Shown here: in pieces, positions 13,351 to 26,700 of the stretch
Numbering within the stretch: position 1 is the first letter of the stretch
Layout: every line of letters begins with the position of its first letter
NCBI GenBank assembly: GCA_038380795.1
Contig: CM076261.1
Location: 11,104,556-11,168,555, forward strand
Reading direction: 5' to 3'
Length of the DNA: 64,000 nucleotides
Source: Pyrocephalus nanus
Taxonomy: Eukaryota > Chordata > Aves > Passeriformes > Tyrannidae
Made by a program: the position numbers and the translations under genes
Notes under the pieces: model-generated
Databases searched by the model: none
What the model was told of the DNA's origin: nothing
Seen by the model: the letters and a program-made list of their open reading frames with translations, nothing else

Positions 13351-15735
13351 TGCCTCCTTTTCTCTTCCTATTTCCCCATTTCCATATTAATTAGAGGTTC
13401 TTCATCAGTCAGCTTCCCATTCCAGTTCTCTCCTGGTCCTTCAGACTTGTCCGTGTTCCCATTCACTTTCATTTTTTTATTTGAGGATATTTTTACCTTT
13501 TTTTTTTTTAAAACTTGTTTTCCTGATGATCATTCTTATCTATTTTCTCTGTTATCCTGTTCTTTCTTAATCATGCATCTGCATAAATACTGTGATTGTT
13601 GATGGAACTTTGTTCTCACTGGCTTTATATACTGTTGAATATGAAGGTCTTGCAGGTCAAATTTTACCCAGTGTCATACAATTTGCCTGCAGGAGGACTA
13701 TTGAGGATAAGTTGTGAGATGACACAACTGGTATACTCTCAAAGGGATATGCCTTGCTTTTACCTTGAATGTGAAATGTGCTCATTTGATAGGTAATTAT
13801 GCAATTGCATTTGGGGGTGATCCTGGGCATATAAATATATTTATTTATGGCTTGTGGTCATTCATGGGGGTCTACTATTACCTGTAGAAAGACAAAAGAT
13901 GAGTTCAGGCAGCCTATAAGGTCAGTGCTGGATATGAAGAGATCTCAGGAATATCTTGGACCCTCAATTGTTTCAGAAGCTTTTAAGCTTTTGGTCAGCT
14001 CTAAGCACTCCGGATACTATTTTGGGTATTTTAAATCAACACAGAAGTCTTGTCTGGGCTGACTGGGTTTTAGTAAGCCTGTCACCCACTGCTTGTGTTA
14101 GATAAATATAACGTGGTTATACTGTGGTCTACAGCATGAGACCTTGTTGTATTCCCACATGACTATCTCGGCACTTGCCTGACAAAGAGAAAGTCTGGAG
14201 GCAACAAAACAGTGCATGAAATTGCTAGTACGTCAGTGTGGCAAATTGTGCCACTGTGACACAGATGTCTGTGCTGCTTCCCTACTATACTGACAACACT
14301 GCTGAGACAAGGAAACTCTGGCAGCATTACAAGCATATTCCATCTTTTCAAACTCTAATTAAACATGCTGAGGTTTTGGGTATAGCCATTTTTATTGATT
14401 GGATCTCTTATCCTCACTGTTATCTGTTACGCTGAAAGCACAGAATGTAGACCAGCATATTTCTTTTTGAGCCTAGGCCTGTACTATAGTTTTACATAAA
14501 TTAATATGACAAAAAGCAAACAAAAGCCCTCCAGGAGCTCCTTTATCACTTTCTCAACATTTCTTGGAAAACAGACTTTTATAAGAAAATCATTGCCTGC
14601 TGAATAATACTTTCATTGGTGCCTGGGTATGAAGACAATTATATGAATCACAAGACTTTACTGACATCAATAAAATGTTGCGGAATCTGTTTCTGTCCCA
14701 CATAACCTTTGTACTGAGACTGAAAAAGAAATCTAAAAAGATATCTTAAGCTGTTGATACAGAAATACGATTTCGGTTTACAAGAGTGAGAGTTTCATGG
14801 CTCCCTCTGAAATCAACAATCATATTAATAACTAATGTGTTCGTGAAGCCCTTAGACGCTGCTGAAATGTGGTATGAGTGCGCACTGGATTTTGCTTAAA
14901 TGTTCACTCCGTTGTCCATGCTGAATTTTAAATATTAGTTATTATTTGCATTGAAATTGTTCCAAATCAGCAACATTGAACCCTTAGTTATCCTGATGGT
15001 TGACAAACATAATGGTATATTTTAAACAGCCAACCAACCAACCCTGTAAATATCTAGTACTTTATGAGTCATCACAAATCAAAATAAATACTAACAGTGT
15101 TAGTAATCCGAGAGGAAAGGGGATTTCAAAACTTTTTTTGTCCAACCACAGTAAATACGGAATTCAAGAACAGAGGAAGTGATGAATCCTAGAACAGAAA
15201 TTGTAGGAACCTGACAACTGGAAAGACAGATCTTTGGGAAAGAAAAAGCGGAGAAGAGAGGCATCTGAACATTACACCTGCTTTAAATGACCCTGAACTG
15301 GAAATCAGAAAATCAGCATATCTTTCATTTAGACATAAAATAGATCAATGGTAGCCAGATAAACTGCTTTTAATACTCTAAATACTTTTAATAATGCAGT
15401 GCAGTATCCCTGCTTACTGATAAAAATGAGTGTCCTTCTTTATTGGAAATACTGCATTAGCATAATTTAATGACAAGTGATACAAAGTGATGTCATCTTT
15501 GGTTCTACGGATTTTAACATACAAATAAACAATATCCATAACTGATTGAGTATTAGGAATTTAAAAGGAAATGTTTTGTTTAGGTTTCCCAAGAATAATC
15601 CTCACCCTAAAGGTCAACATAAACATAAATGCATTAAGGTAGACCCTATACTAAAGTATATTGCTGCAGGGCCAAAAAATGTGAGAACAAAATTGGGTTT
15701 ACTAAAAGAGCTAGGGTAATATTGTCTTTGCTATT

Positions 15736-15760
15736 AGAAGGAAGCTGACAGCTTCCTTCT
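15736..15760. repeat. Perfect 12-bp inverted repeat with 1-bp spacer
   Basis: The arm agaaggaagctg (15736-15747), a single A, then cagcttccttct. There is no known role. Confidence 0.7.
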
Positions 15761-17419
15761 GTCATGCATATCCAAACAAGAACTTCGGAAAACTGAGGAA
15801 TTTAGGAGTTGGGCCTAAGATAAATTGCCCCTTTTTTCAGGTTGAGTTCAGAGACAATATAGGGCACTTAATAAATTATCCTCTAAAAAACAAGAAAAAA
15901 GGTGCACTTCTTATACGCACTGTTCCTCTCTGCCTCCACAAGGGTTGTGTGGCTTTTCTTGTTAGATCTGTTCACTCTCTGATAAAAGATACATCATCTC
16001 TCGTAGAGAATTGCTGTTTCCCTTTCCTGTTCTCATGTACTCCTTCTTGTACATGGTGTAATGCAGGGAGCACCCAAATCCAGAACTTGCAAAATCTTTG
16101 TGTTAAATATATGTGGAATATAACAAAGAAGCAATAGGATAAGTGCATAATAATTGGATCATGAATCTTACACTATAAATAAGGTTACTTGATAGCCAAA
16201 GCAAACCTGAGAGTTGCAATCATGAATACTGTGTGGAGGTGGCAATGGATGAAATGAGTTGGAAACTGTCTCTATCATTCCTCTTTCTGAAAACAGGGAG
16301 TTTTATTTACAGTACCTACTGCAAACTGACTCTGAAAGAAAAATTTTCTGGAAGGATCCAGAACAGGATCAGATGAGATTTAACCAGTGAATTCCTTGTT
16401 TCTTGAAACAAGAATTTGAAACTGCTTTTGTCCTGATCCTCTCTACATCAAAAGTCATAGTCCCCATGTGCAGCTACAGACTGAACTGCAGTTCTGCGTG
16501 CATTCCTGCATGAATATCTCTGTAGAAAGTGGGAGGAGTTATAAACAAGGTAGCAGATAGCACCATCATAGATGCTTTCTGGAATCTTCCTGTAAAGTAC
16601 AACTGTCCTGGAGACTATCCTCGTTCTATATAATTGCCATCAAATCAATAACAAGAAAAAACAAAAAGCCCAGGTCTTATTCTCTAACATATTTCTTCTA
16701 CTGAAAAAGAGGCACCCCCCCCCAACCCCCCAAGTAACAAAATGAAACAAGAAAATCCAACAATAACAAAAATGTACAAAGTGTTTCCTAAAGCCAACCT
16801 TATATGGAAAATAGCACTTCTCACTTCCTAGGATGTTAAGTTAAAGACCTGGAACCACAGGTAGTTTGAAATCGCATTTGGTAGTGGCAGAGCTGTAAAT
16901 ATGGTACAGGACATTCAGAAATTTTGTTCATAGTTGCAAATCATTGATGCCTCTACATTACTGACTTTGAAGATCACAGGAAGAATTATATGATGTGAAA
17001 CTGGAATACAGGTGATCTGAAAACTGCACCAAACTTCATATTTTTTTCAGCTAGTATTTTTTTGGGCATTGTTCTATTGTATTGTGCTTTTAAGTTATAT
17101 CAGATTTGCTCTAAAATACATACAAAAATGTTGGAAAATCTCTTTGGAGTGCTATACACTGAATTGACTGTACTACAGTGCCAAAGATAAACTAAATCCC
17201 AAAATATATCACCTTCCTGGGGTTAAGTGGGTAGAGAAGGGTGCATTACTAATTTGAGCATGGGCCAGCAGAGTTTTTAAAAGTTTAGTAGAACTAAGTT
17301 TTAATAAAAGATTCAAAGAAGTTTTGCTTTTCCAGAGCCTTAACCTTGGAATAACAAAGGTCCTCGCTAATCACTTTACTAATCCATACGGTAGCAGTTT
17401 TCTTACCAAGGTATCATTC

Positions 17420-17607
17420 AAAAAAAAAAAAAAAATGGCCTCTGTTCAGCATTTCCCTCCAGGTCTCCAGCCACTGTAGTGTGAGGAGATTTATGGACCT
17501 CAGAGTGGGACTCCTTATAGAACAATGTGGTGTTAATCAGCAAGACACTAAGGGAGCAAATGGGAAATGCTGAAGCTACAGACTTTTTTTTTTTTTTTTT
17601 TTTTTTT
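17420..17607. repeat. Inverted-repeat unit bounded by A-tract and T-tract
   Basis: A 16-bp A-tract (17420-17435) and a 24-bp T-tract (17584-17607) flank perfect 13-bp inverted arms: ttcagcatttccc at 17445-17457 and gggaaatgctgaa at 17562-17574. About 104 bp lie between the arms. It looks like a small foldback or MITE-like element, but no target duplication was found. Confidence 0.5.
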
Positions 17608-19622
17608 CCCCTGGGATGTGAAAGCCTTACTCAGTGCATCTTCAAGGATTTACACTTCTGGCCTCTCCCCTGAAGGTCTCTTTTCTTTCTAAAGACTGCT
17701 AGTTAGTTGTTCAGGATAGGGGTGGATCTAAATACAAGGTGAAAGGTAGACTGTGCAGCCCTGCAGCATGAGACTGCTGTAGTGTGCTCAGCTTCATGCC
17801 CGTGAGGCAGTGCTATGTTAATCTCAGCAAGTTGAGACATGGAAGCCTTCCTTTCTCTGCCTGAAGAGATCTACTTGTATTTCTCTAACCCTCAGAAAAC
17901 TGTTCTGCCTGATAAACTGCTGGGTGTGCTGGTGTCATCTGCTTTTCTCTCATCCCTCATATCTTTAAGTGTGCCACAAAAGGTAGAATAGCCTTTATGG
18001 GGAGAATGTAAGAGTGTCAGCCACCGCAGAAAGACGAGTGCCCTGCCAGGACGTGGCATACGGAGAAAATTGCATCACTTAAGGCAATCACAAAGGCAGT
18101 GAATCTTTGTAGCCTGTAACTTCAGTTCTTGACTAATGTGATGCTCAGCATCCAGTCTAGACTGTAGGATTATGTCTATGTAGAGAAACCCACATAGCAC
18201 TGCTGTGGTACATCGGAGACTTCTGCACCCTGAAGTATGTCTTAGAGAAAATCAAACACAAGCCAGACAGATTCTTACTTGCACAAGCCGCTGCTTCTCT
18301 GTAGGGAAGATGGATACTTCCTCCAGTCAAGTTTGAAAGAGCACTGAGGGCCCTAGTGGCCAGATTGGTCAGATTAACAGAGGTATGGTTTGTTCAATAA
18401 CCCCACAGCCATTAGGGCAGAGGAATATGCAGTTCTGTGGAAATCGGAAGGCCTGAATGTGAGATACATTTTACTTTGACCTGCTCACAGTCTCAGCATT
18501 GACTATTCCTGAGTGTGCAGAAAAACAGGGTTTTAAATGCTTGGGGAACTCCACTAAAGAAATCTCTGGCTTGTTTAGGTATCTCTGGAGTTAGGAAGTA
18601 GGAGTATGAGGATAAGCTGTGTTTTTAAAGAGTGTAGCTAATCTTAGATACCTTGGTTCTGTTTTTCTGATCCAGTCCAAAGCTCCAGATTCCATTTCTG
18701 TCTTAAAAGAGAGAGGGAGAGTACTGTAATTGCATAAATACGAGATACCCAAACCGTGTAAGTGAAATAATGTGTAAGAAATATACATCTTTTTATTCAG
18801 CTGAAAAATTCAAAACTGACCACGAATACTTCCCTGTTGAAATAGGAAAAGGTTTTGCAGCTGTACTAAGGTATGCCTGAGATAGCAATTTTCTGCATGC
18901 ATTCTGGAAGTGATTGCTATCTTGGTGATACTCCTAATTGAGAGAAAAAAAAATGTTAGTGGGGGAAATTGTGATGATTATCACAGTGAAGTTACCTCCA
19001 AATCCAACACTGACATGGAGTTAGGACAGGTACAAAGTAGATATGAGATGCAAAGAATCCAAATATTTTCAATATTGTCCTCAGCTATATACAAGTATTA
19101 ATCCACTTTTAACAAGCAAGAAGGTACTTTAAATTCTACTGATGTTCTTTTCACTTGTATTGTGTCAAATATATCATATGTGTGTGGAACTGTAAGGTGA
19201 TGTGCAGATCAATTATAGTGCTGATACAAATTTGAGAAGTATGTTAAGAAGTGTTTGAGTCTGTGTTCTGTAAAAGGAAGGTGAAACTCGGTGGATATAA
19301 AAAAACCTATGACATATTGTTCTGTAAGTTAAAATAGCTTGAGTGATGAGGAAGAAATTTTCTTTCTGTAAATTGATCTTGCCATTCTAATGGAAGATAT
19401 GTTTTGGCCTACTAAGGTATATTTGTTATGTGCCTGCTACAAGTAGTCCCAGGGAAACTGCACCCAGCTCTCAATGCTGTGTAATTCAGGCAGTGCCAGG
19501 AAACGTTGCTCTTTCTCATACTCTGCATTTTTTTGAAATTAGATAATGGAAAGCAAGATATGGAAGTGAAGAAGTGAATTTACTGGCCCATCAGATATCA
19601 GTGAGCAATTTATCATTTTGTA

Positions 19623-19960
19623 GATTCACGGAATATGCTGAATTGGAAGGAGCCCATCAAGATCAGTGAGTCCAACTCCTGGCCCTGCACAGGACCATCC
19701 CCAAGAGTCACACCATGTGCCTGAGAGCATTGTCCAAATGCTTCTTGATCTCAGACAGGCTTGGTGCTGTGACCACTTCCCTGGGGAGTCTGTTCCTGTG
19801 CTTAAAAACCCTCTGGGTGAAAAGTGTTTTTTTGATATCAAACCTAAACATCCTAAAAAAACCTAAACTCTTCTTCATGCCATTTCCTTGAGTCCTGTCA
19901 CTGGTCATAAGAGCAAAAAGAAGAGCACTTGCTCCTCTGCTTCCCCTCATGAGGAATATT
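19623..19960 (-). mobile_element. CR1 LINE 3' fragment, minus strand
   Basis: The left edge, cacggaatatgctgaattgg, is the reverse complement of a CR1 3' end. The body matches, in reverse, the 3' portions of the copies at 28490-28776 and 60950-61230, including the shared stretch reading gtgaccactt ccctgggga. It ends about 460 bp before coding exon 2. The inner boundary is approximate. Confidence 0.85.
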
Positions 19961-20420
19961 CGACATGAGCTACTGCTCAACATAGTAAATACTGAGAAAA
20001 TCTGCAAACACACACAGGAGCAAACACACACTGACATTAGGTTTATAGTGACATTTGTTTGAAGTCTCACCCTTCAGGAGGATAATAAGCTGAAACAAAC
20101 AACACAGTTAAAGTCGGATAGGAATGAAGTCCCAGTTATGATCATATCTATGCATGTGTGTGGCTATAAAATACTCTGGCACTAGAAGGCTGTAAGGAAA
20201 TGAAATTGTTTGCAGGAAAGAATGAAATTGTCTTGCTTAAAGAGCAAACTGACAGGTTCTAATGGTCCCTCACATGCTGTTCATGGTAAACATTCAGCTT
20301 ATCTTTCCAAGAACAATGAAATTTCATTTTCTACTGCTCAACATAAGAATTATTTTTACATATCTCCATGCCACTGAACCTCTTGTAAGTTAATCTCATC
20401 TCTCATCAATTTTTCACCAG

Positions 20421-20715
20421 CTTCACTCTGATGTTGATAAAGGAGATGGTTCCATCAAATACATCTTGTCAGGCGAAGGGGCAAGTTCCATTTTCATTAT
20501 TGATGAGAACACGGGGGATATTCATGCTACAAAGAGGCTGGATCGAGAAGAGCAGGCCTACTACACGCTCCGAGCACAAGCACTAGATAGGCTGACTAAT
20601 AAACCTGTGGAACCAGAGTCTGAGTTCGTCATTAAGATTCAGGACATCAATGACAATGAACCAAAATTTCTGGATGGCCCCTACACTGCCGGAGTTCCTG
20701 AGATGTCTCCTGTGG
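20421..20715 (+). CDS. CDH7: CDH7 coding exon 2: EC1 and start of EC2
   Basis: The acceptor is ttttcaccag ending at 20420 and the donor is gtaagt at 20716. The 295-bp length is the usual one for this type II cadherin exon. It starts in phase 0 with [10 protein letters not shown] and ends one base into a Gly codon. Residues 1-98 cover most of EC1, with calcium-site motifs LDRE (40-43) and DINDNEPKF (75-83), and open EC2 with [18 protein letters not shown] (51-55) sits where type II cadherins usually carry QAV. The first strand with the swapped tryptophans is encoded by the preceding exon, which is not in the window. Confidence 0.95.
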
Positions 20716-23700
20716 GTAAGTGCAAAATACACTGTTGGTGTTGTGGGAAATTTGTTCCTATTGCCTTTTTAAAAGTTTCATTATTTTTTACTGTATCACA
20801 CTCAGCTACTTAATTATCTATGAGGCACCTGCAACAGTTAGATATTTCAAGACTTAACTGGAAATAACATGCTAGATTAAGTATTTACCCTTTCAAAAAT
20901 GTTGTGAAACTCAAATTGCTATGTAAGGATTCAGATAACCGTTTTATGGTGTCTTTCTCATTCCAGTGCCCAGAGGCTTTGTTTTATAATTCCCATTAAC
21001 AGTAATGTGTTTCACACCTATGTTATGGTACTCAGAGGTGATAATATATAATTTTGTTCAGATAAGGTCTGTTCATAAGAAACTCTTCAAATTCCTGCTA
21101 GTGCATAACATGACTTTTTTGGTAAGTGTTGCATATATCAGTAATAGCTTACTGGATATTTTTTTCTAATACTGAAATCCCATTTTCTGGGAAATATATG
21201 CAAGCAACAGGTACAACTTGAGATAGTTTCAAAGTTCCAGTGGAATCAGAGAAGAATGGGTTTTAGAGGCTTCCATCTCTCTGTTGGAAAATGAGAAATG
21301 TTGATTTTTCCTGAGTTTGAATTAGGGAAGAATTTCAATATCAAATCCACTATCTCTTCACTTCAAAGAGACCAAATGCTCATGGGTTGTCAGGTGCCAC
21401 TGTTCCTTTGAAAGCTGACTCTTTCAAACCACATTAAGGCTTGGCCTAGAGATGTTTTGGTAAATTTACCGTAGCATGAAATTATAAAAGCAAGCATGAA
21501 GGGAAAAAAAAAAAAAAAGCAGAACTTAATCAGAAGATTCGCTGGAAATATGTACATGGGAAGGCTCACTTTAGCTTAAGAGAGTTATATGGTGATTGAA
21601 TTGAAAATTTTCTTTGCTTGACTGATTTTAAACCACGTTAAAATTTGATACTTTTACAGTAAGACTGCACATATAAATTTTGCTATTGTTTCCTCAATAT
21701 GATCTCCTGTGTTTTTGAACGTTAAACAATGCACCTAAATTGGAGCTAGAGAGAGAAAAAAAATATTCCCTACCTCAGCGCCCTGCAGCAACTGGTAGTC
21801 AACATTGTTTCTGTATTTGAAACTCATCTTAGGAGTCAATGGGAGATAAGTAAAACACTGCTAATGGGTTTTCTATATAGTTATTCCACTAAGCAGTGAG
21901 CATAGACGCTATTTCACATTGACACTTGGTATTTGTTCATTGTCACTTGAACACTATGTGGATGGCTGAAGAGGCAATAGCAGCCTTGGAAGAAAGACTG
22001 ACATGCCACAGCTTCTGAGTAGTAACAGGAAGTACATGAAGTCATCATAATTTGCTGAGAACTTTTTATTTCCAAACTTTGAAAAAACAGAGATAATCAG
22101 ACAATCTAAGACTGTAAAACCTAAATAGTCAGCATTTCAAAAATATGTTGTGTTAAAATATATATTTGGTTTTCTTTGATGAAGTTGCTGTTTTATTTTA
22201 GAATTAAATTATGTAAGTAAGATGTTGCATGCAGCAGTTGTTAACTTTTTTTTTTTTTTCATTTTTGTCTTATGCCCTGAAAAACAATTATCTCCATATT
22301 TCTCTTTTGCATGAGCTACCTCTGTCTTTTCTTGCACTGGCATACTGATTTAGGGACAACTATTACAAATAAATGAGATTTACCTGCACATACATACAAA
22401 TCCATGCCTCTATCCCTGCCCATGTTCCATTTGTTCCAAAAATATATTGGAAATCAATCTGTGAGGAGTGCACTGTGTGCAGTGGAAAACATAAGGACTA
22501 TTTTTCAAAATGAGATACTTTTGCATATTTTTTTGAATCTTTACCTTATAAATTAATAAAAATAATTATCTCCCATATGGACCATACAACACCAAATATA
22601 TTACCAAATTATCTGAAATGTTCTGCAAAATTATGAACTCTGACTTGTGCCCTCTGTGAGATTTGTGTCAACTAAGAGCAGTTTCATGTTCATTACCTTC
22701 CTGAAACTGCACATTTTAAACATCTTCAGGGTTAGTATCACACAACTACTGAATATTACATTGTTACAACGTTAAGGATCACCATGAAATGCCTTTGTCG
22801 CACTTGTCTTACATAGTTACAGCAATTCATAGTTTATTCATATAACATAATTTTTAATTAATCACCTAGAGCATTCATTAAATATTAAGGAGATACAAAG
22901 TACCTCTCTCCTATTTTGTTTAAAATTATATCAATGACAAGGATTTTTATTTGGATATTAAAGGAAATGAAAGAGATCACAGGATTATAAACCCAAATTA
23001 ACTATAAAGCTAGGAAAACTATAACCTTTAACCTACAGGCTGGTTATGCAAGTATAATGATTCTGTATTTTATTTGACAAATATTTTAGGACATTATCTA
23101 AGGCTAATTGAAGTCAATCTTTTCTGTTATTTGAAATGACTTCGGGTCGGGTTCAAATTATATTTGGGTCAGGCCCAATTATATTGATTATCCTGGATAG
23201 GGTAAATATCTTGATGGCTTATAAACCTATTCATAGCAAAAACCCTAAAGATATGGCTTATCTGAAAATCATAAGACTTTTTTTTTTTTTTTAACTATAT
23301 CTCTTACTTAAAAAATACAGCAGTATTAGATTTTAAACAAAAAGATTGCAAATTATAGTTAAAAGAGTGTTTCTGGGATGTTCACCCGAAAAATAGCTGA
23401 TGTGAGATACTGGTCTGTTTGACTTATAGCCAATGAAAGTGGAGATGAAAATTCTAATACACAACATAGTTTTGGTTTTTTAATATTTTCTTCTCTCCAT
23501 CTGTATCATCAACTTTTCTTGTTACCCAGCACAATAAATATCTCTCTCCCCATGTTTACTATCCCTGATTGAGATGGGTAGAAACATTTGAATTTTATAA
23601 CAAAGAAACAGAAAAGAAAGCAAAAACGTTGTATCATGCTTAAGTCTTTGATACAAGTGTGTAGTGCCTTTGGAGACCTTGCTGCTTGTCTGGGACCAGA

Positions 23701-26700
23701 CTTGATCCTCGTCACAGAGTGAAGGCAACATAACGAGGCTCTGGGAGGGAAGGGAGGAGGTTCTGTCTCTCTCCCTTCACACTCCTGGAGGGGAAATGCT
23801 AGGGAGGCGTTGCTGCATCAGCTGTGGGTGAGGGCCAGTGGCAGAAGCACAGAAATATCAGATGGTACTGAGCAGAACCAGACTGGGTTGTTGTATGTAA
23901 GGCTTAAGCAGGAATTATGGATAGATTTATAGTAAAGGTGTTTAATGTTCCTAGTAGCAGCTGATACCATGTAGAAGTTTGATGCTATTGGTTTGTGTTA
24001 TACATATTACAGATTATTAATTGATATCGGTTGTTACCTTTAATAACTGGCTTACTTGAAAGGTCCATTTTTAATTTGTTAATGTGGCTAAAATTCAATC
24101 CATAAGGGTTTATTCTGTTTCAAAATTATGGATCTGTTAAGATGATATAGTTTTAGAAACCAATTTTTCCAAAAATGATCTTGCCAATGTTAACATAGAA
24201 ATCACACTAGCATTTCTCATAAAAAATCATTTTAAAGTTTGATAAAATACACACAAGTTACTAGCAAGCTTTTTGAAAAGCTCTGCAAAGGTTTCTAAAA
24301 CAACACATGCAGAGATTCAAAAATCTCTTTGAAGTATCTCCAACTCAAAATGAACTTCTGCAGCAAGTTTAGCTTTATCGGATACCCTGGAAAGCCCCTG
24401 GAAAGGCTGATCTCTGCACCATGTCAGGAATATTTCTTAGCCTTGACTTGGGTAAATTGAAGTACAAATAACATTCTAAGTTCAAGTTTCTCTCTGTAAA
24501 TATCCTCCCTTCCTTTTGCCTAATATCAAAATAAATAGGTCACATTCTGAGATTACTGTGATTTTGTAATATCTACCAATATCTATTAGAGGGTAGGTTA
24601 AAAAATGTTTTAACATTCTGGAAAATAAAATCAGAAATCTGTGCCAGCCACAAGGAATTCAGTGCATTACTAGCTAGTATCAAAAAAAGAAATATGAGAA
24701 ACACTTCTAAGCAGCACAGATTTTTCCTGAGTATTTGCTACAGTTGCTGAAAAAGTTTATGAAGTTGCTACATGTAGAAGTCTTTTCAATGAACTGATAT
24801 TCAAGCTTTGTTACAAACATACTTGTAGAGAAAAAGGATTTGTAGAGGAATTCATATCTAAGAGGGAAATACACTTTTTAAATAAGTAACCTTTATTTAT
24901 TTTTTCAACCCTTGTCAGATACACAAGCTGTAAGTAATATTTAAAGTTCTAGTTGTGAAGCTGCAATTTATAATAAGTCACTAATGAGCACATGGGGTAG
25001 CGTTAGTGTCCTGTCTACACTTGCAATCCAGGGCTCTGAACAATGCTGACATAAGTAAGATTTACTGGCACATTGGTTTTGTTAGATGGAGTGGTGACAT
25101 TTGTTGACTGCCCCATGTTACCTGTGATCCTAATCTTGGATGCCTAAATGGCAGCTGACTGTCTGTGTTAGAAGGTAAGGCAAATTTTTCAGGAATAAAA
25201 GAAAGACAATTTCAGTGCAGGAGAACAAACTCTTCTAAGATGGTATAGTTGGAACTATGATGCAACTACCCATTTTTCCTTCAAACTATAGGTTTAATTA
25301 CTATCCATGAGTAACCCTACAGCTTTCTGGGTCATTTTTTTCAAAGGAAAGTAAATATTCGGATTTGACTTCAATCTACTGCAGGAGGATTAGGACAACT
25401 GTGTATTGCAATGATCAGTCTCTGAAGAAATTCCTGTTCTTTAAGAGCAGTCTGCTTTCTTTGGAAAAATCTCTTGAAATCTTCACACACAGATCTTTCT
25501 GTGCATTATGTTTCTTTGGAACTGATTTGCTACACATAAGACTTTTCACATATTTAGAATACCTTCTGTTATCATGCATATTCTTTTTAAAATATATTGT
25601 GCAGAAATCTTCCTCTCAGCATGGGACTCTCAGCCTCTTGGAAGCTCAAATTTTATGGTGTGCAATTAGTGAAGAAATAATGTCAACAGCAGTTATTTTG
25701 TTCTTTGGGTTTTTTTAAGATCTTTCGCCTATTGAGGCTTAGGAGAAGTTGAGTAGCACAAAGGGACTAGAAAAATGTCATTGTTTTTTAGTTACTGATT
25801 ACACTCAAGTGGAAATATCTCAGAAAGACTTGGTGTTAGACTTTCTACTTAAAAAACACCCTTTTCTAGAAGATCCATGTGTTTTAGAAGAGAGACAATT
25901 AGATTCAGATAATGGCTTTATTCATCTCGTGGAATGTAGAGAGTTTGTTTGCTACATCAATATATTTTTACATCAAACAAGCACTTCTAACTTACAGCAT
26001 TTCCAAAATGTCTGTGCTAAGACTGCAGAGCTTGTAATTTCTTTGATCTTGTATTGGTCTGGAGTCCTTGAAAGCAGTAAGAGCAGAGAGCAAAGACGTA
26101 ACTTGTGTGAGGTTTATAAGCACTTTTGCCAATATTTGCAGATGTTGTAAGCTTCATTGGCAGGGCTTAGGGACTCTGTAAATGTGGTAAGCCTGGCTTT
26201 CACAAAGAACACAGGATGTCAAATAGTCATTATGATACCCTTGTTCTCAAAAGCTGGAGAGATTCTGGCAAGTTTAAAATAGGTCCCCGTATGAAATTAC
26301 ATTATAGAGTAATCTGTAAAATCAGTTTGACATACTGAATCAAAGTTCATAGTTACTGGTGAACAGAAAATGGATGTATTTTAAGTTCCACAACTGATAA
26401 ATGACTTGATGGATTAACTACCAATTTTCTTTTTAAACTTTCCATCTACTTAATAGTTGTGTGTGAAATTTCAGGTTCAGAATAACCTTTTTCCTGTCCA
26501 AAAATATCAGACAGGCCACAAGAGAGAAAAATGGCATTTAAATAGAATTACAATCATACCACTTTGTCATGGATACTTCAGGAATAGAGATCAGGAATGC
26601 AGGTTAGCTGGGCCATAACCCAAGTGAATAAAGTTATCTTATGAATGACCATTTCTGGTCAGAATTCTTTCAGGTGGGTCCCATCCTGTTCCATTTTATG

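Larger units (their letters stand above)
1..20420 (+). other. CDH7: CDH7 intron between coding exons 1 and 2 (3' portion)
   Basis: This is AT-rich intron sequence before the first visible exon. It contains CR1 copies at about 1083-2385 and 19623-19960, an inverted-repeat unit at 17420-17607, a (TG)n tract at 12071-12092, a pyrimidine-rich stretch at 13255-13565, an A-rich run at 8640-8663, hairpins at 7297-7320 and 15736-15760, and an AT near-palindrome at 6098-6131. No open frame matching a cadherin signal peptide/propeptide exon was seen, so that exon should lie upstream of the window. No other gene is supported here. Confidence 0.8.

Noticed and set aside
13171..13602. 143-codon plus-strand open frame
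   Set aside because: It covers a pyrimidine-rich stretch and its translation is almost all Phe, Ser, Leu and Ile; this is a composition artefact without domain content.
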